From positions 7,936,001 to 8,000,000 of the forward strand of contig CP053170.1 of NCBI GenBank assembly GCA_014607495.2: a stretch of 64,000 bases of DNA, written 5' to 3'. The notes below the pieces were generated by a model. The model saw only the letters and a program-made list of their open reading frames with translations. It searched no databases and had not been told where the DNA came from. This stretch comes from Carposina sasakii. Its lineage: Eukaryota > Arthropoda > Insecta > Lepidoptera > Carposinidae. The position numbers and the translations under genes are program-made. Below, one piece after another: positions 30,247 to 42,972 of the stretch (the first letter of the stretch is position 1; each line of letters opens with the position of its first letter).

Positions 30247-30621
30247 CAGGGTTCGAAATTATCAGGATAAATATTATTTTGGATAATTATCTGATAATTA
30301 TACAATAATCATCCTAGCTGATGTTCCATTTAACTTCTTGAAATTTTCTTTATTTAAAAGATAATACATTTATCCCGAAGAGGGTCTCAGTTTTTCGGCA
30401 TTATTATATAAACAGCAAAGAATAATGTGGGAAATATACAATTTAATTCAGAGTTTCCTTTTGTGGCGTTAAACAAAAGTAAGAAAGTACGTAAAGAAAA
30501 TAAATTCGCACTTCTGTCGTCAAACATTTTTTTTCATGTTATTCGCATTTGGATTCGTAAGATTATACCTATTAGTGTTTGATTTTTATAATTATCATGA
30601 TAATCATCACTTCGAACCCTG
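30247..30621. mobile_element. hAT-type MITE with perfect 8-bp target duplication
   Basis: Ends CAGGGTTCGAAATTATCA and ATCACTTCGAACCCTG. It is flanked by GAAATTTA at 30239-30246 and again at 30622-30629. Short TIRs beginning CAGGG and an 8-bp duplication are hAT hallmarks. No transposase ORF. Confidence 0.8.
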
Positions 30622-30629
30622 GAAATTTA

Positions 30630-31520
30630 CATTTTTACATAAAATTCTGCAGTCTTATAAATTCATCATCTTACTCCGACCCATATAAAGTCTTATTTCA
30701 CAGCAAAAAGTAAATTAAATAAAAATTAAAGTTTTTTAATATTAGGAACGGAGTTTAGCCTATAAATATAATTCAAAGTTGCAAACCCTACAAAAATCTT
30801 CAAACCATAGTCCTTGGATATTATAGGTACTTAATATGTACATTTTTCTTATATAATGTGGCCTTTAACGGTGTAATAATTATGTCGAAGGCATACTGAA
30901 TAACTCGTTATATTACAAAACATTTTGAATAATATGGGTTTGAAGGAATATTGCTTCTAGCACTCCGTCTGCTTAATTAATTGGGCTATGTTAGAACTGT
31001 TCTAATAACAACGCACAAGTCGATATCCGAGCGAGCGAAGCGAGCGTGTCTCGGTCGTTACTGGCAAACTGCTACAATAAATTTTCTTTCATATTCCTCA
31101 AAATGCCTAGCAGTTTTGTTATAGGTACAACGTGTTATTTTATATAGCTACCAAATATATCTATAGCGTGTGTAGTTTTAATTTTAAACGTGGTTTTGTA
31201 ATATCACCGATTCCGTTTAAACCACCTGGAGTTTCCTCCTGTAAACCTTGAGGTGACATAAACGGATGAATGCAAATGCAAACAATGCAATGAACGACAA
31301 TTAATATTTATTATTTACAAGGATAAATAAATACGCACATGACACATTTTGTACTGCGTAGTAAGTAATATATGACTTATTGTATGTTATCTATCGTAGA
31401 CCAGAAACCCCATGGACTACAAATAATATAATTACTATTCTATAGCCTACAGATATCTACTTCATATAGGTATACATACGAAAAACGAGCACATCTTTTA
31501 CGCGATATAAATCCAATTTA
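30630..31520. other. AT-rich DNA, nothing recognised
   Basis: No ORF or repeat family identified. A small GC patch at 31030-31060 (GAGCGAGCGAAGCGAGCGTG) has no obvious role. Confidence 0.5.
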
Positions 31521-31526
31521 TTATCT

Positions 31527-31935
31527 ATGGAGATTCGGCGGGAAAAGCTGGAAGGGAGCGGGTGTAATTTTCTTGTCAAAATCAAAATTTATTTGTAAAT
31601 GGCTTGCATGCTCAGCTTGCATGTGTCCGTAAAGTGATGTTTTCTGGTAGATAACTTGTATTTTGTTTACTTATGATGTGAATCTATTGCGTGTGCATGG
31701 TTTTATATGCAGGTAAGTTAAGTAAAACTTTAGTCGGGATGCGATCTCTTCATGGGCTCATGTAAGTTGTTTCTGCAATTCTTTTTGCTCTTTACTAATT
31801 TTACACCCATTCTTGAGGATTTTCCTGACGTTTCCATTCATCATTATCAATATCATAAATTCAGAAATCATTTACTAAAAACAATGGCTGTATGGGCTTA
31901 GTTCCCCTTGCCTTTCCTTCGGGATAAACTAAACA
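31527..31935 (-). repeat. Repeat F, inverted copy
   Basis: GATTCGGCGGGAAAAGCTGG through GTGTCCGTAAAGTGATGTTT and GACGTTTCCATTCATCATTA to CTTTCCTTCGGGATAAACTA. Confidence 0.7.
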
Positions 31936-32384
31936 AAAAAAAAATATCTATGGAAAGAAAATTAAAAACTGACATTTCATACCCTGTTGGCCGCCAAATT
32001 TTACCAGTGTAGCATGGCCAATACATTTAGTAAAAAGCTATTACATATTTTAATATAACAAACGGACACTCTCTTTATTGGAATCTCTCTTCACGCAAAA
32101 TCCTATAGATTCTTCATCACACGACACATCAGTCCAAATCCAAGATACCTCATGGTACCATTGACTAAGAAATACTTCAAGGTGGACCGTCAAATATAAT
32201 TATAAGAACTGGGCAAAAACTAATATCTTGTATCGATACAGTTTTTTTGTACCATCGAGGTCGGGCATTGTTGCTTGCGTAACAAAAAATGTTAGTCTAT
32301 CTATCTACCTTATAACCAGGTACCTATCTGACCACATGCTTGTCTTCTTAGACCCTGGTGTACCTGTGGTTTCAAACTGCCTGG

Positions 32385-32640
32385 CTAGAAATATGCCGAA
32401 CTATGTAGAGTCTAGTCTTGCCTGCTCGTGGGTATCGTACGAGGCGATTAAGGGTTACCGGGAGGTGGGCAGCAGCGCCTCCCTTACTGGCAACATAGTC
32501 CGAAAATCACACTGCGGTCAACGACCCGCCTACCCAGCGTGGTGACTATGGGCAAAACCCCCTGTGGCAATAGCATTGTGGCGCGCCCTGGGGGAGGCCT
32601 AAGTCCAGCAGTGGACTGCAATAGACTGAAGAAGAAGAAG
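32385..32640 (+). mobile_element. LINE/RTE-type 3' tail, family 2, copy
   Basis: GGGTATCGTACGAGGCGATT, GGTGACTATGGGCAAAACCC and GTCCAGCAGTGGACTGCAAT; ends GAAGAAGAAGAAG. Confidence 0.65.
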
Positions 32641-32670
32641 ATGTAGAGTCTAGGTAGAATAACTCGTATG

Positions 32671-32781
32671 CCTGATTTCGGAGCTAATATTTTATGTATG
32701 CAGTGACATCGATAAAGTAGTCATACACATAGTAACTAGCGCCATCATTCATAGGAACTATTTTGTGAAACGCACTCTAAA
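32671..32781 (-). mobile_element. MITE of the GAGTGCGTTTCAC family
   Basis: CCTGATTTCGGAGCTAATAT, ACTAGCGCCATCATTC and TTTGTGAAACGCACTCTA. Confidence 0.55.
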
Positions 32782-32894
32782 TAAAATACTTACCTGAATA
32801 ATAAAATACACGAACTGCACCCAAAAGCATTTGCTGTATGCTTTCTGCTTGCTGTTGGCCTAGTACTTAACTTACTTTTTTGAATATATTTGTC

Positions 32895-33042
32895 GAATAT
32901 TCCCAATCGCCCCCACATGGATTGCCCCCAGGTGGAAATCGGAAATAATTTTCCCTAGTTGCAACCCGGTGGCAAGTGGGAAAATTATTCCCGATTGCCA
33001 CCTGGGGGCAATCCATGTGGGGGCGACTGGTATTGGATATTC
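32895..33042. repeat. Long near-perfect hairpin
   Basis: Arms of ~60 nt: CACATGGATTGCCCCCAGGT (left) against ACCTGGGGGCAATCCATGTG (right), with outer GAATATTC / GATATTC. The loop is ~22 nt (32956-32977). Either a MITE or a hairpin-RNA locus; no second copy was seen here. Confidence 0.75.
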
Positions 33043-33099
33043 GATATTTGTGACTTTTTGGTAGTCTATCTGCGCATGTCAATTGACATAGAATATGTT

Positions 33100-34320
33100 C
33101 CTCTGAGAACATAGGTACTTTTTAACCTGAATAATACAAATTATTTAAAATTCGGGTACTTTAAAAACGGAATAGCAATTAAATAATTATTTAATGTTAA
33201 AAATAGCGTGTGAGAAGGACTTCGGATGTACCTCACCTACATAACTATAGTCCGTAACGATTGTTACTAGATAATCGATTCATCAACGATTTAATCGGTT
33301 CTAATAATCGGTATACTTATAATGCAAACAGAATATGTACATAATGTTTATAAGTTAAGAGTTAATAAGTCAACTTCTACCAGCAGGCCAATTGGCTATA
33401 TTTTTTTAATTGTTGAAACTTAATGAACTGGAAGTGTGCGCGTTTGTAGGAAAATGTTAAGTTTCATTGAGTGAACAGTCATAAACTGTCAAAAAAGATA
33501 GCCGATACGGGCTGATGTCATCACTATGTAAAAGTTAACTTAATATGTTTTTTTTTTTTTATATAACCTACTGTGTAGGATTATCTACGGCGGCGGGTAG
33601 GTACTCGTAATGTCATTTACAAGAGTTTGATCCATGAACTTTTGTTCCTGGCTTTAGAAAATGCAAGGTTTTGTTAAAAACCTGCGCACGCTTTTTGATT
33701 TTCAATAAGTAGTTTATGCATATAAAATTATTACAAAATGACCGAGGCCGCTTTCCTTCCTTGCATTAGGAAATAACGGTACATTTAATGAAATAAATGT
33801 AGAGCACTTGTGAAAAAAACTTAGCGGTTAGAAAATATACTACTTACGTTATATTAATTTCAATTATATGAAGTTTAGCAGGGTCAGGCGGAGGCTATGT
33901 ACTTAATACCTGCAACTTTTCTGAATGAGATGTAAAAAAGTGAAACAAATATTACAAAATAACATACAAATAAAACTGATCAAACAAGGTTTCATTTAAT
34001 ATGCAGGATGGCAATAAATTCGATCGTAAAATACTCGTTTTTATTTTTAGTAGTTTAAGGTTATTCACCTTAGTATGTATTTTTCGAATTTGGTGACGAA
34101 AAAAATGTTGCGGTTAGATTGGTAATTCCGGTATTTTTGTCAGTCTCCGGTAAATAACTAATTATGTTGGAAATGGCACTTAAATCATATCCTTCTATAA
34201 TTGCATAGACAACTTTGATAATCGGAAATGATTTGATTAGGCAATAATCTATTTCAATTTACTAACGTCTATTGCGTTTTAGACTATTTACAAAATATGT
34301 AGGTATCTAAGTATGTTCGA
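33100..34320. other. AT-rich DNA, nothing recognised
   Basis: Poly-T run near 33546-33560. No coding potential or repeat family identified. Confidence 0.5.
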
Positions 34321-34637
34321 CGACCGACTGGCAGTTGGTAGTGAGTGACTAGTGTGTCATAGGTTCTGGGTTCTAACCCCGGTATGTGTAAACATTGATT
34401 GATGTTTGTTTCAGTTTGGGATGTTCTTTACCTTATTTATTTACCTTTGTACTTGGGTACTGTCTTGGGACAGCAAGACCTTAGGGTTATATTATTGTAA
34501 AACTAATTAAATCTATGTTGTTAAGTGTTATATCATGAAAGTAGATGAAGCGAAAGAGGTGTGCCAGGATCGTAGCAAATGGAGATCCGTGATCTCTGCC
34601 TACCCCTCCGGGAAAGAAGCGTGATTATTATGTATGT
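34321..34637 (+). mobile_element. Diverged SINE S2 plus a CTCTGCCTACCCC tail
   Basis: GTTCTGGGTTCTAACCCCGG (B-box-like), TTGATTGATGTTTGTTTC, CAGCAAGACCTTAGG, then a separate block with GATCTCTGCCTACCCCTCCG and ATTATTATGTATGT. Confidence 0.5.
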
Positions 34638-34639
34638 TA

Positions 34640-36290
34640 AGTGCGGATCATATTTGCCAGATTGTGGAATATATTTCGGCTCTATTTGTTTCTCTACCTA
34701 AGTTGTTATAGTGATATTCGTAAAATCCATAACAACCATTATGTTTTTAATAGAAGCGGGTTTCAAGAATATGTATATTCTCCAAAATATGACATAGGTA
34801 GTGCTTAAAATTAATTTAACTGTAGGTATTACAGGTGGCATATAATATGCTCCCGTTTCTTAACTTATGTTTGTCACAATAAAGTAATTTAGATATACAC
34901 GTCTTATCTTTACGTTTACAGTAAGTAAGTAGTTTTGAGGACAGGCAACTGTTGTTTTTCAAGTATATGTTGGCTCTAAAATGTGCTTTTCATAGCCAAC
35001 ATAAAGTAATATTTATATCGCTGGTTTCTCGAAGCTGTGTTAATGCAAATTTACGATAACGTGTCAAATACATAGTTAGACAGATAAGTCGACGGTTAAT
35101 CTGTTAGTTAGCGTTTAGGCAACCGGTAATTATACTACTAGATTATTTGAAAAAGCATAATAAAATTAATATAATGGTAAGATTGCCTCTGAAGAATAAA
35201 TTTGATGCTTTCCATAAAACTTGATCAAAACAGAGACAGCATCAACTGTCTCCTCCAAACAGTTATCTAGCCATGGAAAAAAATCCGCCCTAAAAAGAGT
35301 TATTAAAAAATGTGTAATACCCTGAATAGAATATATACTCGTAACCTACTAAGAGATAAAAAAAAGTAAAATAATTTCCAATCTTGAAAAGTTAATGGGC
35401 AAAGGGCAGACAGAAAAAGAGAATGAGATCCTATTTGCATTTTACAAGATAGTGAAGAAAAAAAGAAAAATAAAACTTGAACCTACAATGTTGTACAGGA
35501 TTCGGACCATGTTTTGAATTTTAATGATCTTTGGTAGCGTGGTACCGATTAAATAATGAAAGACTTTCAGTTTCGTAGAAAAATTATATGATATAAAGAA
35601 TTAATAGTGTTACGGGCCGAGTTTTCCAAAGGTCAGATCTGAGGGATAAAGTAAACATCCGCGGATGTCGAAAATATCTAAAATTATCTAGGATAAAATG
35701 TTTTGCCGGTATACAAAGTAACCTCTATTTTTTCTCAGGCACTGGATAGACTACCTGTGTACCAAATTTCATTTAAATCGGTTCAATAGTTTTGACGTGA
35801 AGAGGTAACATCAAACAAGCTTACCTACTACCGCATTTATAATTAGTTGAGATATGATAAAGTCTGGTTTTCAAACTTTAGGTCAAACTTCAATCAAATT
35901 TCAAAAGTAAATAAGTAGCTCAAAGCACTTCAAAGAAAACAAAATTTATCACTCAATAATAAGAGCATTATTAGCCCTATCTACCTATATGTAGAAAAGG
36001 CATTAGAGAATTACTTTTACAATATTTATCCCCTATACTTCTGGATAGAAAAAGTCGGACGAAACCGCAGGCGATAGTTAGTATAGCATTAAAAAGTAAA
36101 ACTACCAGCTCTGCCTCAAGCTGCGCGACATTCCGTCGCTTGCGCAGAATTTATGTAAATTGTGGGGTTTAAAGTCCGCCGTCCAGTGTAATGCTAGGCT
36201 AAGATGAAGCTATGATGCGCCGAGAGATGCGTCTGCGCCGCAACGGTTGCACTCATAAATGTGAGTCAAATTGCCCTTCGGGACTATGGC
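34640..36290. other. Intergenic DNA with relic repeats
   Basis: An AAGGGCC-family foldback relic at 35158-35296 (ACTTGATCAAAACAGAGACA), half of another at 35612-35645, and a Helitron-like relic at 35650-35850 (ACCAAATTTCATTTAAATCG). No gene seen. Confidence 0.45.
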
Positions 36291-36292
36291 TA

Positions 36293-36507
36293 TCCTTCTA
36301 ATATGATAATCGCGAAAGTTTGTGAGTATGGGTGGATGGATGTTTGTTACTCTTTCACGTAAAAACGGGTGGAGCGATTTTAATAAAATTTGGTATGGAG
36401 TTAGCTGACACCCTGGATTAACACATAGGCTACTTTTTATCCCGGATGATTTTGACGTTTTGTTTTTTTTTGCAGTCCACGCGGACGAAGTCGCGGGCGT
36501 CCACTAG
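36293..36507 (+). mobile_element. Helitron-like element, complete short form (215 bp)
   Basis: A|TCCTTCTAATATGATAATCG ... GAAGTCGCGGGCGTCCACTAG|T (last 21 nt shown split: GAAGTCGCGGG and CGTCCACTAG). Same subfamily as 15436-15642. Confidence 0.75.
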
Positions 36508-36616
36508 TAGGTTATATTTCAAATGAGTGGTCACTAACAAAATCCATGAGCTATGACAGAGTGACGTGACGTTACGGACTATCGAGAGGTGCGAACCACT
36601 GCATGTAGTTTATCCA

Positions 36617-36755
36617 GTAATTACATACATACTTACATATAATCACGCCTTTATCCCTTACGGGGTAGGCAGAGCACCAAGGGTCGATAGAACCACATGG
36701 TGCCACTTCTGACCAATTTTGAGGGTATAGTTGAGATGTACAATTTCGGTTAGTA
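36617..36755 (+). repeat. Dispersed repeat A, copy 5 (truncated)
   Basis: TTACATACATACTTACATAT tail through CCAAGGGTCGATAGAACC to GATGTACAATTTCGGTTAG. Confidence 0.7.
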
Positions 36756-36759
36756 GTCC

Positions 36760-38310
36760 AGTAATTATTGCATTGAATATTGATTTTCATTTATTATTTT
36801 GTAGATTTATTACTGACATATTCGCAAACAAGCACATCTAAATGGGTAGGTATATGTATATTCGAAAAAAGAAATAGTGGACCACAGACTTTATACTTAT
36901 TGTTCCTTATTAAATAAGTAAGGCAAATTATAAGGTAAGATGCTTACTATAATATTACATTACTGCATGCAATATAGCTCTTAGACACCTATGCAATTAC
37001 CATAATGCAACTAAGTTTACTATGATTACTACGCCTTATGTTAGTTTTTAAACAAATATCAACTCAATTGCTATTTCAATAACGTATACACATATGGGAA
37101 AACGTAAACGTTTAAGATGAAGATTATATGCGTGGATGCATGTAAGACAGAGACATTATCTATACGTTTAATTTTTGTATGAAATTGAATGTACTTTTTG
37201 TGTTAAGCACTTTATCAACTTTAGACTCTGGCTGAAAAAAATATTGTATACAACTGAAAATATAGGTATATGTAAATGAAACTAGTCTATTTAGAAAATG
37301 TACACAGATTTGCTAAGCCTCTATTAAGATCATTTTAATATCCAATAAAAGTCTCTTTAAAGTATTATAAATATTTTTTAAAATGATTTTTAAATGATTA
37401 TTTTTTGTTAAATGATTTTTAAAAATAATTATGTTGCGTTGTCTTATTTCTAAACTATCATCTACTACTGTATGAAAAATAAAAATAAAGTTAGCGTTAA
37501 AATTCAATATTAACATACACAAAATACTTTTAAAGTATTTACTGTAAATGTGACGCCAAATACTTAAAAAATAATTAACACCAGATTAAAGGTGACAATT
37601 TAAATTAATACAAATTACTTCAATTATGTAAATGCGAGATAACAACTTTAAATACTTTACGAGATCGTTTTAATAAGAGAAAAAAAAAACGGAGTATCAA
37701 ATACAAAGTGATACTTCCGGCAGTTGATTTATTATTATATTCATATAAAAAGTATCAAGGATGTTTTTAAATAATATTGTCAGGTCAACTTCATTATTTT
37801 TTACAGTAGTGGTATAATTGAAAACATCTACTTTGTACACCATTCGCATACTTATAAAAGTAGTAATACCTTCAGTTAGACATACTTGTCGTTTGGCATA
37901 CTTATTCACATAAATAAATAAGTATTCACACACTTCACAACACATTAACTTTGACTATTATAATATAACTTTATAAAAACATTTTCGCCGAAACATATAT
38001 TTTTTGTTTTCTCTGTTAAATTAGGGCCAATCAATATGTAGAAGATATTAGGATACGTAAATAACTATGCATCTGCCATCAGTTGTATAGTTTTAATGTG
38101 AATTATTTATGTTTAATGTACTTACATGAATGTCTCCATTTCTTTCTAATGTACTTATTAGATCGGAAATACATGCATCTACCTACATTATTGCAATTTT
38201 ATTAAAAATAAATAAAATACAACGTTCATTTTATTTTAGAGTTGATAGTAAAAATTTGTATAACCGACGATGTTGGTCGGTTTAATCCTATATTAAGCCT
38301 ATATAAACAT
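36760..38310. other. AT-rich DNA, only a SINE fragment
   Basis: A SINE S2 3' fragment lies inverted at 37904-37948. The rest shows AT-rich sequence with small local duplications (AAATGATTTTTAAA near 37380-37430) and no gene. Confidence 0.5.
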
Positions 38311-38319
38311 GCGCTAGAG

Positions 38320-38512
38320 CAGTGGTTCCCAAAGTGGTCCAGATGGACCCCTAGGGGTCCACAGAAGACTCGATGGGGGTCTACGTTGATGTAAAAAATG
38401 GGGGTTCGTTCACAATTAATACGTAGATAATGTGGTGTATCCTGTAGGGGGTCTACCAGAACTAGTAAACTTTTGAAAGGGGTCTATGAGAAAAAAAGTT
38501 TGGGAACCCCTG
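38320..38512. mobile_element. hAT-type MITE (CAGTGGTTCCCAAA ends), 193 bp
   Basis: CAGTGGTTCCCAAAGTGG and AGTTTGGGAACCCCTG ends, with near-identical 8-bp flanks CGCTAGAG (38312-38319) and CGGTAGAG (38513-38520). Confidence 0.8.
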
Positions 38513-38519
38513 CGGTAGA

Positions 38520-39100
38520 GTCTCGGCCATACATACACACCTTAATTTACATTTCTCATTATTACATTTATTATACTACGGACTTTCTAATTTCTTTGTC
38601 AGTCTATGATATCTACAGGGTAATGGAGACCATGGCAAAACAAATATAGTCTGTGTATTGGGGTATTTTTTTACTTGTTTGATGCTATAAGTAGGTATAA
38701 TGTTAGTTTAGCAATTATGAAAAACTCTTAGTACCCGTTCCACATAATGCAATCTAATTTGCCAATCTGATTGTAAGAAACATCCGATTTTTCGTAAACG
38801 CATAAAAAACGGTGAACTTTAATAATGCGAACGATTCGATTCAATTGCGAATCTAGTCAAATTGTGTCGTGTGATTGAATGACTAACCTAACCTAGGCAA
38901 ATCCAGACTTGAAGTCACAATTCGATAACGTTGCGAACTTCGTTGTCGCTAGTAAATTGTATTATTGCCTAAGTTGGTCTAAGGCCCCTGGGGTGGTTAT
39001 AAGCTCCGATGTCCACCCCTCTTGATCCGCCCTTGAACCTAATCTAATCTAATGCTATGCTAAATGAGACCGCAAGGATCTTCTGGATACCCAATTTTGT
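38520..39100. other. AT-rich DNA, nothing firm
   Basis: The TAAGGCCCCTGGGGTGG block at 38980-39050 (CCACCCCTCTTGATCCGCCC) may be a further LINE tail fragment. No gene. Confidence 0.4.
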
Positions 39101-39104
39101 ATTC

Positions 39105-39352
39105 TTCTTCAGCCTATTGCAGTCGACTGCTGGACGTAGGCCTCCCCCAGGGCACGCCACAACGGTACTGCCACAGGTTTTGCTTATAGTCAGCACGCTG
39201 GGCAGGTGGGTTGGTGACCGCAGTGTGATTTTCGGACTATGTTGTCAGTACGCGAGGCGCTGCTGCCCACCTCCCGGAAACCCTCGCCTCGTACGATACC
39301 CACAGGCAGGCAGGGGTGGTACAAACTCTACTCTGCCGGCACCACGCGGCTT
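39105..39352 (-). mobile_element. LINE/RTE-type 3' tail, family 2, copy
   Basis: GCCTATTGCAGTCGACTGCT, GTAGGCCTCCCCCAGGGCAC, GTTGGTGACCGCAGTGTGAT and CTACTCTGCCGGCACCACG. Confidence 0.7.
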
Positions 39353-39663
39353 GTGTATAATTTTGTATATGAATGTGTTAATAATAAGCAAGTACGATCT
39401 CGTGACATTTAAATATCTCTTCATGAAATTTAAATTACTTAGACATTCTAATTACCTACACGGGTTTCCTTTCATGAACATCAGGAAAATTATTTGGAAT
39501 TAACATTATGTGTATAACAAGTGTTATGTCTATTGAATATTTACAAGTGAAAACATTGTTTTTTTTTTTAATTGAAAACGGTTATGTGTGCATATGTAGG
39601 TATACATCATTGTAAGTATTAATTAAGCAATAAGTACTTATATTAATGTAATATATAGAATAA

Positions 39664-40012
39664 GAGCTATGCTTGGGATCTCTCTGCGTGATCGAATCAG
39701 AAATGAGGAGATCCGCAGACGTACAAAGATCACCGACATAGCTCAACGGTCCAGCAAGCTGAAGTGGCAATGGGCAGGGCACATAGCTCGAAGAACTGAT
39801 GGCCGATGGAGTCGGAAAGTTCTAGAGTGGATACCACGTATCGGCAAGCGCAGCGTGGGAAGGCCACCCGCGAGGTGGACAGATGACCTGGTCAAGGTTG
39901 CGGGCGTCGGTTGGATGCAGGCTGCTTCCGACCGGTCGGAGTGGAGGTTGTTGGGGGAGGCCTATGTCCAACAGTGGACTTCTCAGGGCTGTAAATGATG
40001 ATGATGATGACT
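39664..40012 (+). pseudogene. RTE-clade LINE, 3'-terminal ORF fragment
   Basis: A 109-codon frame (39669-39998) matches the C-terminal tail of RTE-type endonuclease/reverse transcriptase proteins. Recognised pieces: [64 protein letters not shown]. It is followed by the (ATG)n/TGATGATGATGA tail typical of the clade. The element is 5'-truncated, so there is no RT core and it cannot be autonomous. Confidence 0.8.
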
Positions 40013-40585
40013 TATATTAATGTAATACCACGTATATCAGTCTTCTTTGTGAAAATAAATTTTAAGTCTATAATAATATCCGGCTCGAAGGACCATACTC
40101 GTTATGTTGCGTTAATATAAGTTTTTGAATCAAAGTAAGACCCGGTTGAGTAATGTTAATAATTTGCTTTTCTTTGGCATAAGCAGTGGCGTGATATTTC
40201 ATTTAAGGGCATAGACCTTTTTTTCAATAGTTGAGTGTGAGTCAACGATTAATAATATCGGGAAAAGTCTCGTGTATCTCAAGTGCTCTCGACATGCATT
40301 TGACGATACAAGTCTGCTATTAAAGGTTAATAAACTTACAATCTCCATTTTCTGTGTAGATTTATAAAAAAATAACTTGTTTGCTAAGGATCGGTTGATA
40401 AAAATCAAGTTTAGTATCGGTGGTATGGGAGCTTTGGATCGCATGAAAAAATGGTCAAGCGTGGGCCTGTGTGCAGGGTTCTGTATTTATCTATCTATGT
40501 TGGTACTTATAAACCACGTGACACATTTGACAGGAAGCTATATCGAATATCATAGCTTAATCATGTATGTCAATAAATGTATGAA

Positions 40586-40924
40586 CCTATACATATGTAA
40601 ATGTAAATGATCGCTGTCTGTACATGGAATATATATGAGAAAAAATACTATAGGAGACCTTTATCAACGCAATAAAACCCAAAACGATGATTTTTGGAAT
40701 TTTTGTCTGTTTGTCGGTTTGTCTGTTTGTGCGTTTGTGTACGCTAATCTCAGAAACGGCTGAACCGATTTCGATGCAGTTTTCAGGTATATATCATAAA
40801 TTGTGACAGGTCCCACTTAACATATAGGCTACTTTTTATCCCGGAAAAATGTTTTTATCCCGGATAATTTCGGCATTTTGTTTTTTTTGTAGTCCACGCG
40901 GACGGAGTCGCGGGCGTCCACTAG
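40586..40924 (+). mobile_element. Helitron-like element (339 bp)
   Basis: TATACATATGTAAATGTAAA start (TC decayed to CC), CGCTGTCTGTACATGGAA, CGATTTCGATGCAGTTTTCA, and GAGTCGCGGGCGTCCACTAG|T end. Same family as 22371-22706. Confidence 0.7.
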
Positions 40925-40929
40925 TTCTT

Positions 40930-42830
40930 ATTAAATACAAAAGTACACACTTACATTAAATTAATTACTCTGGATTATTTACGCATTTTGACGAGGTGAA
41001 CACTAGCTTATATAAAATTGAGTTATTAAATTAATGAACTTAACGTGTTATGAAACTTGTGAAGCTTTTAAAAATATTAACTTTTATATATTAAGGAACC
41101 CTAACTAAAGCTGATTGCCGGATAATTGCTTCGGTACCGATAGAACCAAATGGCGTAGGTAACGAATAAACATATTCTCATGCAAATCACGTGATTTTGT
41201 GTCGTGTCTACTGACAATATATTGCGGTTGCTATTTTTTACATACCTTTCTTTTTAAGTTCAAAAAAGCTTAGCTACTTGTTCTCTTGACTTATCGTCTG
41301 AGTACTAACTGCAGCCGCCGGTTTCTCGAATGCTATCCAACCAACTTTTGATCATCGATTTTCATTTTTAGGGTAAAGACCAAAATGATAAAATAGAACC
41401 TTTATGGTGTGACCAACAGTGACTATGACTTTAGTAAGTATTTTTTTAAAGTTTTTGGGTCTAGCCCGTCTAGCCATAAATGAGGAATAACATAAAAAGT
41501 ACCTACCTACTTAATTTCCGGTACTTGAAGGCAGTATTGGTTTGGGCATATTGTTAAGCAAATAAATAATAAACTATTAAGTAGTTGACGTGCTTGCGAG
41601 AAGTATTTCTATCTGTTGCCAATATAGTGCAGTATAGTACCTAGGTAATCTATCTTTGTCTAGTATTTGTTGCCTAATGGGTTTTTAATTTCATACCTGT
41701 TCACGATCCTTAAATTACCTAGACCATTCAGGGATCGTTATGGTTAAAGTTAATATGCAAGTTTAGATTTTATTTTAAGTTTGGTTTTGCAAGTTTGTAT
41801 CTTTTTTATTATCTTTTTTACATTTCTTTAATGTTATAGCAAATTGGTTTATATCTGTATTACTCGTACATTACAAAGCATAGAGGTCTATCTGATTCGT
41901 ATGCCTCTTATATGCTAATATAACATCATATTAATATAGTGATTTGGAGATGAAAGACCCTATTAAGTAAGTAATAATAAAATAAATAGTTAATTTGGGG
42001 AATGGTATCGCAGCTTTTCCCGCTCATTTTGTCGTCAAACATCACATTTGCCGCCACAAGTATAGCATTTGTACAGCTTTACTTTTGTTTTTTTTCTAAC
42101 TCCTTGTGCCTATTATAATGGGCACGTGCTATTGCAACAATAGGTCTATTACATCTCTCTCTATAAAAACTTGACGACATTATACATTTATATCATGTGC
42201 ATCGCATCTGGTTTCTCATAGAGACTAGTTGCTTGTGTTTGCGAGCATGAGTCGTTAGATTCGAGGGTTCAGGTTTCGAAAGTGGATCTTTCTCATTATT
42301 AGTGTGCAAAATTGACCTCTACTTATAGTCATAAATTCAAAGTATTTTTCGTCAATCTTATCCCAACTAATATTATTTAGTTACCTCATCCATCACACTT
42401 TGTTCACTCAACTACTCTATTTGAAATTTTGCATACACTATAGTTGGGTTGCGAGTACGGATAAGGACATAGTGATTTAAATGACATTTCACTTAACACA
42501 TTTATCCTCAATTTTCAAGCTATGGATTTTGCACCTTGACCATCCACTTAGCATTCATAACTAACTTTAAGGTAATATATTGGGTTAAGTTTATATTTAC
42601 AATATACCCACATCTGGTCACATTCAACCAGGTGTCAGTTGAGTAACCAGGTGTGGAAGCGTGCCACGAGGGTGACCTTACGTTTTTTGTGACCCCCTTT
42701 TGTATCGGTAGGCTCTATTGTAGAAATGGCGGGTGCAGTAATGTCGTTACTCGTGTCCAATGTAACGGATAAACAGGATCAGTGTGTTGTCTGATATATG
42801 CCTCTACAGCTGCTGCATCCTATCTCTCTT
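40930..42830. other. Intergenic or intronic DNA, no gene seen
   Basis: Unremarkable AT-rich sequence. A 23-codon GC-richer frame at 42726 (MAGAVMSLLVS...) has no supporting splice context. Confidence 0.45.
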
Positions 42831-42835
42831 TTACC

Positions 42836-42972
42836 GCCAATTTCTATAACTGATCTTGAGAGATTTTTTGCATATCTCAGATTTAATCTTCATTTGTTTT
42901 CACACAAAATCTCAAATTAGGAATAAAAGAATCCGAGTTTCTTTTTGATCTCTCGTATAGAAATTGGCCGAT
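42836..42972. mobile_element. GGCCAATTTC MITE, copy 1
   Basis: GCCAATTTCTATAACTGATC on the left and GATCTCTCGTATAGAAATTG GCC on the right. Copies at 49827-49969 and 51290-51425. Confidence 0.7.

Noticed and set aside
42726..42797. Short frame MAGAVMSLLVS as a coding exon
   Set aside because: No splice sites, no neighbours and no recognised homology.
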